From contig VXAY01005963.1 in the NCBI GenBank assembly GCA_013399855.1, positions 13,359-77,358 on the forward strand: a DNA stretch of 64,000 nt. Direction: 5' to 3'. This DNA is from Oxyruncus cristatus (taxonomy: Eukaryota; Chordata; Aves; Passeriformes; Cotingidae). The notes beneath the pieces were generated by a model that saw nothing but the letters and a program-made list of their open reading frames with translations, had not been told where the DNA came from and searched no databases. Positions 15,037-28,129 of the stretch are shown here, piece by piece. Within the stretch, counting starts at the first letter, position 1, and each line of letters starts with the position of its first letter. A program made the position numbers and the translations under genes.

Positions 15037-15084
<48 letters not shown>
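15037..15084 (+). repeat. Poly-T run of 48 bases
   Basis: Uninterrupted run of 48 T. It could be the reverse-complemented tail of a retroposed sequence, but no retroposon body was recognised beside it. Confidence 0.95.
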
Positions 15085-16097
15085 CGCTAATGGCTTGAAG
15101 TTGCCACCTGAAAAAAAGGCTGTTCTGTGTACTGGGGCTCTGTGGAGACCATAGCATACCATGCAGCACATAGCTATGTTGGCTGTGCCACAACAGGCAG
15201 GACCGTAAGCAGCAATGCTTATTTGGTCTGACTGTCAATTTTGTGTTCTTCTTTACAGAGAGGTTTCAGCTAAAGGTCACAGGAGAGCCACTGTATATTT
15301 TTTCTTCAAATAAAATCAATTGAAGAACCTAGAACACAATAAGTTATGTTCAGGGCTATACTTCCATGTATTCCCATTGGAGACCTATCAATGTGAACTA
15401 GCACTGTTGGGAAATATCTCCAGCTACCCCAGTTAATCAATATCTGTTCATTATACTGGCTCTGATGAATACGGGTAAGGATTGGATAAGCATGAGTCAG
15501 GTGACTTAAAAATAACTACACCTCACATAAGATCAATAGAAGATGGGTTTTTTTCCCTAGTATCACTTCAGGCAAACTAATGTACCTTTATCCCACTCTC
15601 TTCTTACCACCCCTTGCTCATTGTTGGTATATCAACACCACTGTAGTAGTGGCTTTATTAAATTAGTAGCACTTAATCTACTGTCATACTGTCAACTTGA
15701 AGGGACTGAACAAGCAGACAGCAGGTTTCAAGTGGCCCAGTGTGCTCCAACTGGCTCTCACCCAGGCAGTTAGCTCAGAGCTCTGCCAAAAGCAGCCTTT
15801 CTGGGTGCCTGCTAATATCTCTTCTCTGAGTACGAAAACCCTATGCTAGAAAAAAAATTGGTTTAGGGGAATTCATGCCAATTATAGATGTGTTATGACA
15901 GATTAAAATATTATAATTATGCTTGGCTTCCATGCAGAACCACATTAACACATCTATGACATTTAATAACACAGGAGGATAACCACATGCCTCAACAAAG
16001 GTTGACTTTTCCCCAAAGTTGCTTAAGTTTTTTTCTCCCTTTCTCTGTCTTTTTCTTGCCCACTGAAATTAGGATCTTCATGCGCTTGCAGTATTTT

Positions 16098-16235
16098 GGG
16101 GGGGAGGGGGGGGAGAGGAAAAGTATGGAAAAAAGAAGAGGGGGGAAAAGACAAAAAATGAAGGAGAGAAAGAATATATAAGGGAAGAAGGAGAAGGAGA
16201 AGCATGGAAATGTGAAGTGTGAGAAGGGAAGGCAA
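16098..16235 (+). repeat. Purine-rich tract with G-quadruplex motif
   Basis: It begins with seven and then eight consecutive G, separated by one A (16098-16113). About 120 bases of mostly G and A follow, with only scattered pyrimidines. The G runs satisfy the simple G4 pattern. Confidence 0.8.
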
Positions 16236-17930
16236 GGTAAGGCAAGCGAATGGGTGATGTGTATTTTAATGACATGAAGCTAAATAACAGTAACAGACTG
16301 AAGGCATTCACCTCATTATTGAGCTGTTTATGTCTGATTTAAAAACAATCAAATGGAATAAACCCTCTCAAGCCTTTAGTTTTTGGACCTGTGGCAGACA
16401 TCTTGTATGCTTATAGCTCATGTCTTCCAACACAAATTTAACCTGTAAAGTAGCTGGATTGGAAGGTTTTTAGAGCTAGATGTTTTCAAGAAAAATGGGT
16501 TTTGGTCATGCTGGGAGGGCTGCAAAAAGACAGACCTTGGGAAAATTCTAAATCTGTCAAAGAGTATGTATTATTCACCAATCACTCTCCTCAGATGCAC
16601 ACTGTACAGTGCTTCAAAAATTCTGGTTATTTTGGCCTTCACATCCCTTTTTTTTCTCTATACCCACATTCAGCTGGTGAGTCCAGTTGCCTCAATTTTG
16701 CTGATAAGGAAATGTGAGACAACCAAAAAAGTCATATTGACTCTTGCCAAACACTGAGCAGGCTGTTTCCAGTCCAGGTAATACTTTAGAGAAGAGCTCA
16801 TTTGCAAGCACATATACATTCAAGCTTAACAAGACCGTACGTGCACTTAAAATTCAGCACATACCCACATGGTTTGAGGCATCACCACCCCAGTGCTCAG
16901 CTTTTCATAGCACTTAACAAGCTGAGGTTTTTTTGCTCTACTCTTGTAGAATGAATGAATATGAATCATATTCTAACACATTGCCTTGGACATGCTTGTA
17001 ACATGGCCTTTTTGTCCCTAGGAGCACAATGCCACAGACAAAATTATCCTATTATAGGACTGCTTTCTCTCTTTATTGGCAAGAACTGAAGTATGTAGAA
17101 AATTACTACCACCGTAAGAGCTCAGACTGACCAAAAGCATTTACCCCAAAAGAATCTTACTCATATTTTCCCAGCTGCTACAGCTGTCCCTCAGAAAAAA
17201 GGTGAGATTTCTTAACAAAAGAAAGTATTCTGCCCTGAAAATGGGTTTTCAGAACATCTCTCCACACCACACCCTCTTCTAATCAGTGTGGAGAACAAAG
17301 CCAATTCCAAGGACTCAAAGGTAAATCCTCTGGTGATAAATTTTTACTGCAGAAGTCCTAGATTTCTAGACAAAGGTCAGTGGGGAGAGACATTTGGCCA
17401 AAGTCCTCACCATTTCAAAGCACAAGAACATTCTTATTCAAATGGTGAGATTTATGAGCTGTGTGCTTCTGCTTTGAAAAGCTAAAAGGGGACTGACCTG
17501 TGCTAGAACACCAAGTTAGAGCTTGGCAAGACCTTTCATTTCATTTCTTCATCTGTTAGACATACCTAAGTGTGAGCAATGACCATTTTAAGGTTTATTT
17601 GCAGACATTCAGGTGACTAACTTAGTGAGGCTGTAGGATTCTGGATGCCAAACTAAGGATGACATTTCTAAGGATAAGTGTATGAGCTAGGGGAAAAAGA
17701 ATTATCCCCTTCCCAAAAAACTTTAATCTATTCAATTTCTGGGAAGTGTGCAAAACTCTTAAATGCAGTGTGCAGCTCTCAAACTACAAGAAACCTTGTG
17801 CAAATTTGCAACTGAGCATCTTTCCATGACCATATGTCTTTCCACGGAAATGTATACTGTCTGAATCAGTAAAAAAAAATAAAGGAGAAATGAAAGACAA
17901 AGAGACAGAAAGGTCAGTGACTGATAAATC

Positions 17931-17936
17931 TTTAAT
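17931..17936 (-). terminator. BNC2: Candidate distal poly(A) signal of BNC2 (ATTAAA)
   Basis: On the minus strand this reads ATTAAA. About 20-45 bases further on comes a U-rich tract with several TCTGTCTC and TTTGTCTTTC elements (plus positions 17885-17915), the usual layout of a cleavage site. The distance from the stop codon (10.2 kb) fits the known long 3' UTR of BNC2. An alternative AATAAA lies at 17594-17599. Long-read or 3'-end RNA sequencing would decide. Confidence 0.4.
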
Positions 17937-20204
17937 ATAAAAATTGTACAAGAATTTTGATACAAATTACAAGAGGTATTTGGACAAAGTATGAGTAAAA
18001 CTCCATTTATATCCCCAAAACCTTATGCATTTTATGCAAAAGACATACTGTAGGACAGTTACAGTACAGAAAATACAAGAAACGAAATGTCAAATTAAAA
18101 ACAGGATTTTCAATTCCCTCAGACTACTAATGGAAAAAACTTGTTTAGAGTACATACAATATTTGTGAAGCTACCAATGTCACAATTATTAGATCAACAT
18201 GATGCAGTTTTTTGTATCCCCTTGTACAGCTATATTCTACAGTGCATGCTTTGGTTCTGCAGGCAGGACAGCAGAGCATTCACGTTTTGCTCACATTGAG
18301 ATCAAACAGTGAAAATGAAAAGCCTCCTCTATTCTAGACAGAGAAGAACCTTTGTAAAAATGTCCATCAGGCCTTGAACACGCACTTTCCTGTGCCTGTC
18401 AGGGGAACCCCAGGAACACGTCTTGACAAAGTCCACCGGAACAAGTCTAGCTTTGCAAACCAGCTGCGAGCTCGCCATTCTGTATGCATCAGCCCCCTCG
18501 CTGCTGTCGGTGCATCACAGGGTGTCACGCAGGCTGCAGCTGGGCTGTGAGAGCCCTCCCATGCCTGCTGAGAAAGGGGCTTCCAAGCTTTATGCCTCTG
18601 TGACTGAACACACTGCCAGACCCCTAAGAACTCCCAAATACATGAAGGTTCAAATCCAGTTTATCTCAGTTTATGCCTCTGTGTGAACCCCCCAGTCAGG
18701 TTTCCATCTTTCCATCTCAGCAGAACTGAAACACAGCAGACAGCTACATAGGAAATCACCATGTTTGACCTTGTCTGTTAAAAGCCGTTAAAATAACAAC
18801 TGTGCCAGTGAGCAAGAACCTTCCGTCAAACAATGAAACTCCAAACCCCTTTGACCACAGGTGTAAGCCCCCTACAGTGAGTTATTCAGAGGTACAAACA
18901 GATTGCAGTACCCTGCTTGTGATAAGTAGAAGTGTGTGGAATTTCAGTCAGGGTAAATTGAATGTGTTCAGGGTTCAGATCAACTTATTTGCACACCTGC
19001 CACACATACATTGCACTGGAACACAGATCACTCTTAGAGACTGGAGGAGAGGCAGAAGGATGAACTGAGAACACAAATGCTGCTCATCAAAAAACAGCCA
19101 TGTTCTGAGAAAGGAGCCCCACATGACATAGGAACCAAAGTTTGCACAAGCAGCATGCTGAATTTTATAGTTATAAATAGCTAAATGAGATACACACAAA
19201 CAACATTGGCCATTTCATTAATTTTGCCACTTTCCAAATGGTGACCATTTTCACAGATGGAATGCATAAAACTGTCCAAAATGAAGAACACCAGGAGGAT
19301 GTGTTACTTTTCTGAGAGAATTTTAATGAAACACTCTCTTGGCATAAGAGAAGGGGTGGAGGCAGGTGAAGAAAATGGGAAAATTAAGACCATGGCTGAA
19401 GACTGTACAAGGGTTTGTTAAAAAATAAAGTTTAAAAAAAATTCCAAATGTAAAAGTGTACTTGAAAAATAATGAATAAATCAGCCTTAGTTTGTAGAGC
19501 TTAAGTGGCCCTATTAACTCCATGGGTCATCAGGTAACCTAAGAAGAATATCCCTAGAATCACAATTCATGTAGCTTCTGTACCATTTAGCAGTGGTGAT
19601 GGGGTGGAGGGAAGCGTTCTGCCCCATCAATACAGGAGGTGGGGTGGACGGAAATGTAGACCATGTGACAACATCTTGAGCTGGATGTGATGATTGCATA
19701 ATGCTCCCCCACTCAGGCACAGACACGTGCATGCACAACTGCTACTGGTGCCCCAGAGCCACTGCTCATAGCCTCCTGCATTTCGTGACAGAAGTGGACA
19801 GGTTGCGATTAACTATTGATGAGTTTGCCATCCTAACTGTGCATTATCCTCTGATCATTCTCAACCTTTTGTTTGACAATGGATGCCTTATAAAATCTTT
19901 ATGCATCACTTAGCTACTCTTGCTCTCTCTTTCTTCTCTAGAAATAAAATTGTCCTGGATGCTTTTCTTTATTTTCCTAAGATATTTGTCTCCAAAAGTT
20001 TGAAGGAAGCAGTATACAAAATCTGTAGAATACCAGAAAAAACCTCTCTATACATTAGATACTTGCTCACTCATGCTTCTCGTGCTTTTCAGTGCATGAG
20101 GAAATATATATATCTATGTAATGATGAAAATGATACAATTTTGCTCACTTGTAGTCTTCATTTTAAGGTTCTTTGTTCTAACACTGTTTCTCATTCTCCG
20201 TCTG

Positions 20205-20236
20205 TCACACTCACACTCACACACACACACACACAC
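20205..20236 (+). repeat. (CA)n simple repeat in the BNC2 3' UTR
   Basis: About 32 bases of CA units with two T interruptions on the left. As BNC2 RNA it would read as (UG)n. Confidence 0.9.
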
Positions 20237-21269
20237 GAAGTACACAAAGTTTCTTCGATCAGAAAGTCCTCAGATTCCACAAACAGCCTCAGAAACGGTA
20301 CACCAAGAAAGGCTGCCCAAGCTCATCATCGCAGGTCAGCTCATCCAGCTGCTTCCACCTCCGTCAGTGCCATGTACACATGGAGTTGACAGGGGAACAG
20401 AGTCTGGGCTCAGCCTTTAGACTTCTCACACAAACAGGCCTCAGGAATTTGTCTGCTGGTTTCACCCTTGTAGCTTCTGATGAACTCGGAAGGAAAAGGA
20501 GGGAAAAGATCAGTGACCTTTGACTGGTAAAAGATTTCAGCATATTATAGTGGGCACCATCACCTCTGTTGCAGCTAACATCGAATTACCACATAGTGCT
20601 GGAGACAGCATTAGCACCCAGAACCAGCAAAGAGGATCTGCAGCCCACCAATGCCATGAATCAATCCAAAGATGTGTTCAGGTCTCCTGGTCTTGGGCTT
20701 TGCCTGAAACCTATCTTTGACTTTTTTTGGTGCTGCACTAGCTGCAAGCACCTTTCAAGCCACAGTGCCCAGCACTCACAGGTGCACTATAGGATCTGGC
20801 ACGACAATCTCAGCGTGGGAACGCTGCTGACCCTGCAATGAAAGTACGCTCCAGCAGCTCCTCTGCCTACTTGAATTTAGAACTGCTATTCAGCAATCTG
20901 TCAGCATATAATATAAAGGAAGGGGAGTGGCTGGAGCCAGGTATGCTGGCCTTCATGCACTTAGAATTTCTTAAAACATAGCACATAGTCTCAAGCTAAT
21001 TCACTATAAAACTCTCTCTCTTCTGACGCACTTCTGGAGCCCGTACCTTTTGCAGTGTTCTTGTAAATGAGGGGATAAATCAGAAAAAATTCCTCCTCGT
21101 ATGAGGACAGCAGATTGTGTCTCAGATATGTTTTTCTAACAGAGGTTCACACTGACCTCAGCCGGAGATGTTCCTATCACACCAGAACAGGATATCTGGA
21201 ATTGGCATTCACTATAGGAATGTGAGAGGATGACATTGCTCTCGCATTGATGGGTGGGCTAAACCAGTT

Positions 21270-21291
21270 AAAAAAAAAAAAAAAAAAAAAA
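21270..21291 (+). repeat. Poly-A run (22 bases) near an ambiguous base
   Basis: Uninterrupted run of 22 A. A single N follows at 21305. Confidence 0.9.
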
Positions 21292-21590
21292 TGCAGGGCT
21301 AAGTNAAACTGCACATCCTGTTTGGCACTGAAACTATGCAGTAAGATGTAGCAAATTCACGCAACTATTTCTAGCAGGCACAGTATGGCTTATGCCAATA
21401 CAAAGCAATTAGTTGCTACATAAGCAGACAAAAGTGCCATTACAGACAGTATTTCTCAGCTGACCTTTTGCTAAGAAGCCATCTTGTTACTGTCTGCCTG
21501 ATAGCTCGATAGAGCAGCCAGTGGCAGCCTTGTGCTTCCCAAAGACAAATCAAAGTGCTCCAGATGGGACTTCCTTTCACTCACTGCAGA

Positions 21591-21600
21591 TGTGTGTGCG

Positions 21601-21665
<65 letters not shown>
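21591..21665 (+). repeat. (GT)n simple repeat in the BNC2 3' UTR
   Basis: More than 50 bases are pure GT (from about 21609), with a few interruptions at the left end. On the BNC2 RNA strand this is a long (CA)n, a known hnRNP L-binding sequence type. Confidence 0.95.
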
Positions 21666-21666
<1 letters not shown>

Positions 21667-23507
21667 CAAGGAACGGGGAGGGAAAGCCTGGTTCTTACAC
21701 TCAATTTTGCCTTCACAAGGGATAAACAGGCAATTACACATCCTTTTATATTTGATGGCCAAGTGCTGAACTTGAAAGCACACTATTAGTTTGTGTCCCT
21801 TCAGGGCCAGTGCAATAAGTAGCCAGGAGAGCTGGGGCTAAGCAAGAGAGGGTGTTGTCTGCTGTTAGTGTGACAGTCGTGTCAGCAGCATTCACATTAC
21901 TGGAAGGTAATAAAGTGACAAGTAAGTTATTAGAAAGATATGAGGTGAAATTGAACTGAAGCTTCTTTCTGCTCAGCTCAGTTTTTTTCCTGCTTTGTAA
22001 TGGGCCACTATTTGTTACAAACCAAGCCTTGTCTTGAGATCTTATATAAAAAAAGAAATATTTATTCTTTGCAGGAAAGGTCACATGAATTTACAACATT
22101 ACACTTTAAAGGAGAGGAATGGGAAAATAGTTCCATGACAACTACAGCTGCTATTAAAAAAAAAACACAGTGTCATCATAATGAACAATAATACTGGCAA
22201 AAGTCAGAGGACTTGTCAAAAACATGTCCATTTTTTAACCCTTTGGTGGTCCAGAACCATTTTCCTTTATGTGTCAGTGCCAAACATAACAGCAACAGTA
22301 TCGGGATATACATGATCAATACCTCAATCAAAAAGTCAAAGCTGTCATTCAACATCATGACTTGAAAAGAGAAAACAAGCCTGGTTAACTACAGACTCAT
22401 GATAATATTACTTACTTTACTTATGTAAAATAGTTGTTGCTTTACTCTGTTACAGCCATTTTAAAGGCAGTGATAATGCTGCAACATTGGCAAGAAGAGA
22501 TGGAAACCATGGGACTGGAACAGAGATGTACTTGGGCAAACATGTGGGTGAAAGGTTCAGTCCATCATATGATATTGCTCTGTTCATGAAGTAAAAATAG
22601 GTATGGAAAAGAGTTCTTTTTATGTCACTACAGGACAGGAAAAAAAAGCGCCACTCATCATGTGGCATCAGCAGGATATGCTGATGCTTATCTAGCAAAG
22701 TAGCACTACAGTCACTGTTTTGTTGAGTTACTATAGCAGCAAAGTCTTTTTCTTATGTCACTATATAAGAAAAAAATAAAACTAAGAAGGAACTGAATAT
22801 AACAGCTGCCATCATGTGTCTGCCACTCACCTCTTCCCCAAAGAGAACTGCTGCCTCCTTGCCCTTAGTACAGACACCTTTCCTTCTCTTTTGAAATAAA
22901 GAGTAATTCTGTTAACCCAAAGAGCGAAGTGACAAAAACATTCTGGGGGCAGAATAAGTAACAGTTCTGTTCATATAAGTGGCACAAAAAATTTAAAGAA
23001 GCATGTGTGCACTCCTAGGCCAAGCACTTTCCCTCCCTTATTCTTTTTTCTACCACCAACGTTACTGTGAAAATGCACTGCAGAATCTGAGTACAAATGC
23101 ATTTCTGAAAAGATGCCCTGTTTTCTGATGGCAGTTGACATCCTTAATGACCCTGTGAGAAATGGGTCCATACCAAGCACTTTGATTTTAAAATTTCATA
23201 CACATTGAAGGAGAAATTTCTGGAACTAAATCTTGAAAATGGTTTCTATCTCTGGAACAGATCAGACCTTGAAGCATCCATCATGTTTCTGAGCTTTCAT
23301 GATACCCACAGAGCTCTGTTAGTTGTACCAGCGCAGATCAGCTGAGGTGCTGACCTCCCCTGGCAGCTACTTCACTGTTTAGGACCTGACTTTACTAGTT
23401 TTCCTAAACAGTTCCTTTTTTGGGGATGGAATGGGAAACACATAGGTGATGGAAAATTTATAGACTTGTGGAACTGGCAGAGAAAGTACACTTTCATTTC
23501 CACATTA

Positions 23508-23765
23508 GAAGGGAGGGAAAGAAGGAGGGAAGGAAGGAGGGAAGGAAAGAAGGAGGGAAGGAAAGAAGGAGGGAAGGNNNNNNNNNNNNNNNNNNNNNNN
23601 NNNNNNNNNNNNNNNNNNNNNNNNNNNNNNNNNNNNNNNNNNNNNNNNNNNNNNNNNNNNNNNNNNNNNNNNNNNNNNNNNNNNNNNNNNNNNNNNNNNN
23701 NNNNNNNNNNNNNNNNNNAAGGAAGGAAGGAAGGAAGGAAGGAAGGAAGGAAGGAAGGAAGGAAA
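23508..23765 (+). repeat. (GGAA)n / GGGAAGGA microsatellite with assembly gap
   Basis: GGAAGG-type units flank a run of 141 N (23578-23718). The right flank is a clean (AAGG)n; the left flank is a more complex GAAGGAGGGAAG pattern. The true length is unknown. Confidence 0.95.
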
Positions 23766-26700
23766 TACACACTGAAGTTCAGTCATGGCAAATATGGTGC
23801 ACAATTACTGCTGTGTAAAGTATCTACAGATCCCTAGTAAACCTACAAATTTTACGAGTCCAGTCATGAAAAGCCTTCTACATTTTGTCAAACTGAGTTG
23901 TGACTTAGTAACAGAGTGCTTATACCTTTCATGCATGACTACAGTGTCACAATAGAGTTAGCTGCAGTTTAGAAGGCAAAGTTAAAATCTCAGCCATAAT
24001 AAAATGTACCTGGTTGAGATATAGCTCAGAAAAAATGACTAAATATTATAAGGTGTGCAAAAATATGTATGAGTTAAATTAGCTCTTTACTAATACCAGC
24101 AAATTAGTCCTCACAGGAGCATACTTATGGGCAAGGTCACATTAGTATTAGCCATATTTTAACAGATTGAAGTATAAATTGGTAAGTGATGTGATCTGTA
24201 CGAGACTAAACAGTGAGAAATGGCTACAAGTGGTACTAAACCCCATGATTTCCATTCTTTTCCTTTGACTCTGCTGGTTTTATTTCCAAATTGTCATACA
24301 GGTTTTCAAAAAATGCCTAGTGATTAACCATTATTATTTCCTGAAACACCACACCCCCAATAAAAAGAAAAATCCTAAACAACCTCCAGAGAAGTAATTT
24401 TGTTTCTAAAGGAGGTTCAGTACAGTTATTTCCTAATTGCAGACAAAGCTTTTTGATATTTACAGAAAAATACAACTACCTTGAATAAACAAAACAGTGA
24501 AACAATGTGGAAAGAGTGACCACAATAACTATAGGAACCAAAAAAGAAGGAATGAACTCCATGTAAAGTGAGAAGTCTCTTCCTCAAAGAAGTTCTTGTA
24601 AAATGGTTTAGACTGACAGGTTTGGAAACTGAAGGGATAGCCACAGGTTTGTGATAACATAAGTAATTGCATGATACTTATCTTGTCATCACACCACTAC
24701 AGCCATGTCCTGTGCTGACCAGATGAGATGTTTGGTCATTATTGCAGTCTGGGTCACTGCTGAGATCACCCAAATATGCTACTTTCTGTCAGAAAAACAG
24801 AGCCCACTTAAGAATTTTTCAGGTAATGTCAGATGATACAAATTCCACCACAGGGGCAATTCTGATATACACAGATTCTCATAGAGATGCATGTTAAGTA
24901 GGAAGGAGGAAAATGCCATTCAACTCAATGTAAGTGTATGTGCTCTTCTAAAACAGATTGTTCTGACATTAGTATCACTAGCACGGAGGAAACTACTTGA
25001 TTTGCCTAGAAATAACATGAGTAATATTCTATCCATAAGACAGAGATGATGACCCAAGCAAAATCTGAATCAAGTTACGAGTAGGTGTGCTGGGCTTTTA
25101 ACAGTTTTTGGAGGTTTTTCCCTGCTTCTTTAATTTTTAGAATGTGTATTTTCATTACAATATTAAACAGATTTTTTTCTATGTCAGTAATCTGCTGAAT
25201 TTATCTAGCAATATGTTTAAGTTTCCAAACAAGTTTACCAAAACCATTTGAACTCTTACAGAAACAGAGTGAAATGAGAATATCGAACAGTGATTCATTC
25301 AGTGGGAATTATTTATATACCTCAAATGTGTTTTTCATTAAAAATGCTATTTATTTATACTGTACATACTACAAAACAGTGGGTTGGGGTTTTTTTCTGT
25401 ATATATAATTCAATTTTTGTTATTTTGTTTTAAACTTTCGATATTACTTGTACCTAATAGCCTGGGAGGAGACATGAGAGTGCAGTACAGACAACACTAC
25501 AAAGGTTCATGTTTTTTGGAAGAGTGCATCCTTACTGTTCCAGTTTCCCTTTCTCACAAACACACTGAGCTTGCTCAACATAAAACAAAGCAAAGCAGAT
25601 CTCTCCACTCAATTTAACAAGGCAAAGTACTTAAAATGTTGAAGAAAATAAAAAAAAAAGATGAAAAAAAAGTGTAAGTGAAACGGCTTGGTGTTTTGCT
25701 ATAAAGTTTTTTTTGTTAAACCAGAAGGTAAATTTTCCTTGTAGTTTCTGTGGAACCATAAATGTTTTCAGGGCTTCATCAGTGTACAGAATCAAAAATG
25801 ATCAGAGGCTTGTAACCCATAGGAACATAGTGAGAATTCATTTAGAACAATTTTTTCTTTTATTTTCTACAACTGGAAATACTGATTTATTAGATATTGA
25901 TCCCTACTTTTGGAAACAAAAATACTGAAATGAATAAGAAATACTAAAAAAAAGGAAATCCATATTAAGAGTTTCCTCTAGAAAACAAAACAGGAGTTAA
26001 GCACTCAAGTGGACATAAAAAATAAGAATAATCAAAATGCATAGCAAAACAAAACAGCAACAAGCTGAAACAATGGAACATTTCTGACTCTTGGCTAAGA
26101 AGAATAATGTTTTGGGTCAGTAAATACAGAAAAGGAACACATTCTCACAGAAGGAATATTTTATTGTATGCTGAAATATCCCTTGGGTTTTTGTTTGTTT
26201 ACTTTTGATTTTGCTTTTGTTATTGTTATTGGTTTTCTAAAGAAAAGAGTCTACAACACACATCCTAATGGCTTTGGCTGTAGACTGAACTTATGTAAAT
26301 ACCATCACTCATTCAGTATGTTGTGGTAACTCAGGCTACCAGTGTGGTTTTCCAGCTCAAGCAGCATGTGTGAACACCAGAAAAAAAAAAAGATTCAGAG
26401 GGCACCCTCTCTTTTTCTCTGCTTTTCTCAGCTGCTTGCTCCTTCTCTGTCTCCCTTCATGCTCGCTGTCTTGCTCACAATCTTTCCTGGACTTTTGTTC
26501 TTTTCTGACAAATCATGCGAGTGAAACACAAAACATTTACACAACTAGACATCCTTTTTTTCTGGTCTCTAATTTTATCCAAAGGGAAAGTAACCCAATA
26601 AAAAGTCCAGCGTATGTTTTCAGAGCTACTAAGTGCTTCTGCCATTAATTTCTTTTGATTGCTTCTATAAAACATGCCTTAATCATACTACAGCACTTTC

Positions 26701-27688
26701 CATTGCAAAAAAGACAACTTTACAGAACAACATAGTTAACATTATTTCCCTGTTCCTTTTGGTTTTTTTTTTAGACACCACAAAAATCCAGGCTATAATA
26801 AGAAGCACACAAAATTATATTCATCTTCGTTCTGTGACAAGTAGTATCAGCATTTATATCCCCAAATATTATGCATGTTTGAACAAAAAAGTTTCTACTG
26901 GTTCACATGACGCAATTCTGTTTGTTTTTTTTTCTTTTATGCAATGCAGTATATAAGGAATAAGGATGCACTACTGTTTCTAATAATAATTGGCACTTGA
27001 AAAAAGCACCAAGAATTCTGTATTTCACTTTACCCCTTTACCCTCCCCAGTACTTTTTTTGTGTAGTCAAAAAACTACAACTGTGGTAATGGTGAATAAC
27101 TACATTTTCTTTTTTCAAAATGTGTGCAAAGTTGGCACTTTTGTATTAACACTAAACACTAATACTCTTTGTTTGGCATTCATGCCCTCATACTGACCAG
27201 ATCACTTTTATCTAAGTGTATTTTTTTTAAAGACACTTACTGAAAATATGGCAATAGTTTAAAAAAAAAAAAGCATGGATATTATTACACATCCCCTTGT
27301 AGTGTACGAAAAAGTGCATGACTGGATTTATGTAATAGTACAAGACAAAAAAACTGTATCAAATCAGGTACTGTAAAGCATGCCAGCACCTCTGTAGTAC
27401 TTATATCTAGCAGGTAGTTAAAACAAGACTGTGGTTCTTTTAAAAATGTGCATTAAAGCTAACATAAATGAGTAGAACTAGCCAGCAAACTATTTTTCCT
27501 GCTTATCTAACAGCTGAATGTAACTGTAAAAATTAAGCAAAAAAAAAAATAGAGTTAAACCACCATCAATACAATTGTTTTACATCATAGGCCTGTCAAG
27601 GCTCAATATATATATACAAGTGTAACAGCCATGCTTAGTAGAACGTTATCCCCAATGCTTAGAAGACACAAATACAACTAAGTAGATA

Positions 27689-27786
27689 GTTTTTTCTTTC
27701 TCTTTTTGTTTGTTTGCAATTTTTTTGTGTGTTTTTGTTTTGGGGGGGGTTAGTGTTTTTTTGTGTTGGGTTTTTTTTTTTTTTTC
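27689..27786 (+). repeat. T/G-rich low-complexity tract in the BNC2 3' UTR
   Basis: Runs of T with interspersed GTTTG and an eight-G run. A second T-rich tract and an A run lie at about 27885-27976. Confidence 0.8.
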
Positions 27787-27983
27787 AGGCAAAAGTCATG
27801 GGTTAGACAAACTGTCTCTGTGGAGATGACCAAAGAACATTTTAACAGAACTAGGGACAACTGCAAGTTTTCTGTGGGTTTGGTTTTTTTGTTTTTGTTT
27901 TCTTTTTTTCTCTTCTCCCAAATGAAAGGTCCCACCTTTTTGTTTTTATCAAAAAAAAAAAAAGGGAAAAAAAACCCCAACAN

Positions 27984-28052
27984 ATATATATATATTTATG
28001 TATATATATATATATGTGTGTATATATATATATATATATACACATACATATG
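27984..28052 (+). repeat. (TA)n simple repeat just after the BNC2 stop codon
   Basis: About 69 bases of TA units with a few GTG interruptions. It lies some 80 bases into the 3' UTR and is preceded by a single N at 27983. Confidence 0.95.
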
Positions 28053-28129
28053 AAGGGAGACTGTATATGGCAGTTCAGATATAGTGGGCCCTCTCTGAGA
28101 GCTGGCATTATGCTGTGTCCATCCTTGAA

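Larger units (their letters stand above)
1..17909. other. Intergenic region downstream of BNC2, no gene supported
   Basis: No open frame here has homology I recognise, splice-site support or a plausible domain. All frames over 60 codons look random or run through low-complexity sequence. It holds a T/G-rich tract at 4.96-5.07 kb, a (TTC)n tract at 867-910, a 48-base T run near 15.04 kb and a purine tract at 16.1-16.24 kb. It also holds a GC-richer patch of unknown nature at about 10.63-11.23 kb and a few stretches with the look of conserved noncoding DNA. I see nothing specific in 11.3-15.0 or 16.3-17.9 kb. Confidence 0.7.
17910..28129 (-). other. BNC2: Probable BNC2 3' UTR (about 10 kb)
   Basis: The region directly follows the BNC2 stop codon. 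Human BNC2 mRNA has a 3' UTR of roughly 9 kb (memory), so a similar length is expected here. The minus strand is AU-rich, has no plausible coding frame and contains several AAUAAA or AUUAAA hexamers. These include AATAAA as plus-strand tttatt at 25350-25355 and 26160-26165, and a distal ATTAAA at 17931-17936. The tract includes (TA)n, (CA)n and TTCC-type microsatellites, which would be transcribed. The right boundary is certain; the left boundary is inferred and could lie elsewhere if a proximal site is used. Confidence 0.55.

Noticed and set aside
14741..15238. Minus-strand open frame of 165 codons
   Set aside because: It crosses the 48-base T run as poly-lysine and has no domain or splice support.
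19883..20389. Plus-strand open frame of 168 codons
   Set aside because: It lies antisense in the presumed BNC2 3' UTR, runs through a (CA)n repeat that gives a Thr-His run, and resembles no protein I know.
23466..23837. Open frames across the N gap
   Set aside because: They exist only because Ns are read as unknown residues; the flanks are a GGAA microsatellite.
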